This document shows, in pieces, positions 62,740 through 64,000 of a DNA stretch of 64,000 nt. The DNA is taken from contig NZ_CP117435.1 in NCBI RefSeq assembly GCF_030687495.1, positions 4,344,501-4,408,500 on the forward strand, given 5' to 3'. The first letter of the stretch is position 1. Every line of letters begins with the position of its first letter. The notes beneath the pieces are model-generated. The model saw nothing but the letters and a program-made list of their open reading frames with translations, did not search any database and was not told where the DNA came from. The stretch comes from Pseudomonas sp. FP453 (GTDB lineage: Bacteria; Pseudomonadota; Gammaproteobacteria; Pseudomonadales; Pseudomonadaceae). The position numbers and the translations under genes were made by a program.

Positions 62740-64000
62740 CTACTTTTCTACCTTGATCACTTCGTAATCGCGCAACTTATTGGCAATGGTGGTATGGGAA
62801 ACCCCCAAGCGCTTGCCCAACTGCCGACTGCTCGGATGCTCGGCGTACAAACTTTCCAGCACCGCCTTCTCGAACCGCCCGACGATCTCTTCCAACCCAC
62901 CCTCCAGGGAAAAATCGCCAAGCGGTTGACGCAACCCGTAGTCCGGCAATCGAACATGCTCAACCTTCACCGTACCGCCTTCGCACAATGACACCGCCTG
63001 GAACAGCACGTTTTCCAGTTGCCGCACATTACCCGGCCAGTGGTAGTGGCTGAGCTTCTCCATGGCAGCGGGCGCGAGCTTGGGCAGCGGGCAACCAATC
63101 TGCCGGCTGGCCTGATCGAGGAAGTGCTCAACCAACGGCGCCAAACCATCCAGGCATTCGCGCAGCGGCGGGATATGCAGCGACAGCACATTGAGGCGAT
63201 GGTAAAGATCCTGGCGAAACTCGCCACGGGCGCAGAGTTCCGACAAGTCCACCTGGGTCGCGCAGATCACGCGCACATCCAGATACACCTCTTCATCGCT
63301 GCCCACACGCCGGAAGCAACCGTCCTGCAAAAACCGCAGCAGCTTCACCTGCAAACGCGCACTCATTTCCCCGACACCATCGAGAAACAACGTCCCGCCC
63401 GCCGTCAGCTCCAACAGCCCGAGCTTGCCCTCGGCCCGCGCCCCCTCAAAGGCGCCGGGGCCGTAGCCAAACAGTTCGGTCTCGGCCATCGACTCCGGCA
63501 AACCGGCACAGTTGAGTGCCATCAGCGGTGACTGCCCCCTCGGGCTGGCCAGGTGGCAGGCACGCGCCAGCAATTCTTTGCCGGTGCCGGTTTCACCTTC
63601 TATTAATAGTGGTGCATCCAAAGGCGCCATGCGCCGGGCCTCACGAACCACGGCGGCCATCACCTTGGAGCTTTGGAAGATGCTGTCAAAGCCGCGCAGC
63701 TCCTGCTTGCGCACATTGTAGATACGCTCACCCACGCGGTCGGCACGGTGCAGGGTCAACACGGCGCCGGCCATGGCCTCGCTGTCATCGTGTTCGGAGG
63801 ATTGCAGCGGCGCGATGTCCGCCAGGAACACGTCACCCTTGACCTTGACCCGCAAGCCATTGATCCGCGATTTGCTCGCGCGCACCAGCTCCGGCAAGTC
63901 GAAGTCTTCGGCATAACGCGACAGCGGAATGCCCGGCACCTCATCCACGCGCACCCCGAGGAGCTGCGCCGCCGCACGGTTGGCAGCAACAATGGAACCG
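62740..64000 (-). CDS. phhR: TyrR-family aromatic amino acid regulator PhhR, N-terminus cut by window edge
   Basis: The frame continues past the right edge (the preceding codons read GSIVAANRAAAQLLGV, a PAS-type segment), so about 420 C-terminal residues are visible. It has a PAS region, an AAA+ domain with GETGTGKE, and the segment GYGPGAFEGA where true sigma-54 activators have GAFTGA. A short C-terminal helix-turn-helix (SSRQLGKRLGVSHTTIANKLRDY) ends it. The altered loop is typical of TyrR/PhhR, which work with sigma-70 polymerase. It likely controls phenylalanine and tyrosine catabolism and is not a flagellar gene. Confidence 0.88.
   Translation of the reverse strand, partial: GSIVAANRAAAQLLGVRVDEVPGIPLSRYAEDFDLPELVRASKSRINGLRVKVKGDVFLADIAPLQSSEHDDSEAMAGAVLTLHRADRVGERIYNVRKQELRGFDSIFQSSKVMAAVVREARRMAPLDAPLLIEGETGTGKELLARACHLASPRGQSPLMALNCAGLPESMAETELFGYGPGAFEGARAEGKLGLLELTAGGTLFLDGVGEMSARLQVKLLRFLQDGCFRRVGSDEEVYLDVRVICATQVDLSELCARGEFRQDLYHRLNVLSLHIPPLRECLDGLAPLVEHFLDQASRQIGCPLPKLAPAAMEKLSHYHWPGNVRQLENVLFQAVSLCEGGTVKVEHVRLPDYGLRQPLGDFSLEGGLEEIVGRFEKAVLESLYAEHPSSRQLGKRLGVSHTTIANKLRDYEVIKVEK

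Noticed and set aside
1..64000. CRISPR arrays, tRNA or rRNA genes, phage or insertion-sequence transposases
   Set aside because: I saw no regularly spaced direct repeats of CRISPR type, no tRNA cloverleaf with CCA-type end and no transposase or integrase frame. The only repeats are REP/REPIN and the composite units.

Overview
This window reads as chromosomal DNA from a fluorescent Pseudomonas of the P. fluorescens group. The basis is the GC-rich coding bias, the Pseudomonas-type flagellar/chemotaxis gene order (fleQ-fleSR, flhA-flhF-fleN-fliA, cheYZAB-motCD-parCP-cheW), the FleQ/sigma-54/FliA promoter types, and the many GTGGGAGC-type REP doublets (REPINs) known from this group. Every gene I could support lies on the minus strand, so transcription runs from high to low coordinates throughout.

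Region 1 (1-12143) is accessory. A truncated YegS-type lipid kinase lies at the left edge. Next come three small lipoprotein genes, and above them a complete two-partner secretion locus in transcription order: tpsB (outer-membrane transporter), a HlyC-family lysine acyltransferase, and a 2588-residue filamentous-haemagglutinin-type TpsA. A 103-residue lipoprotein is packed against the end of tpsA. The C-terminus of TpsA shows a GxSxG nucleophile elbow followed by correctly ordered Asp and His in lipase-like contexts. I read this as a secreted haemagglutinin carrying an alpha/beta-hydrolase (possibly phospholipase) tip, possibly fatty-acylated, with the adjacent lipoprotein as a candidate immunity protein. 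This is the most interesting system in the window.

Region 2 (12144-13231) is about 1.1 kb without a convincing gene. It holds two copies of a composite intergenic repeat, REP elements, and an unusually perfect three-way-junction inverted repeat.

Region 3 (13232-27320) holds the chemotaxis operon (cheY, cheZ, cheA, cheB, motC, motD, parC, parP, cheW, a DUF2802 gene) and the flhA-flhF-fleN-fliA operon, which begins at a probable sigma-54 promoter. Region 4 (27321-33596) has two cold-shock-domain genes (one strongly divergent) and the fliLMNOPQR-flhB export/switch operon. Region 5 (33597-43703) has fliK, the hptB-hsbR-hsbA phosphorelay/anti-sigma-antagonist module, and the fliEFGHIJ basal-body/export operon. 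Region 6 (43758-52664) holds the regulators fleR, fleS and fleQ, then fliT (frameshifted here), fliS, fliD, flaG and fliC. Region 7 (52823-62494) has a KAS III-like gene, then flgL, flgK, flgJ, flgI, flgH, flgG and flgF. Region 8 is the C-terminal part of a TyrR/PhhR-type regulator at the right edge.

REPINs of almost constant length (about 89-90 bp) sit at many operon borders. Sigma-54-type sites precede fleS, fliE, fliL, flhA and flgF, a FliA-type site precedes fliC, and a FleQ-box-like palindrome lies upstream of fleQ. These fit the known Pseudomonas flagellar cascade. Homology statements are from recognition only; no database search was run.
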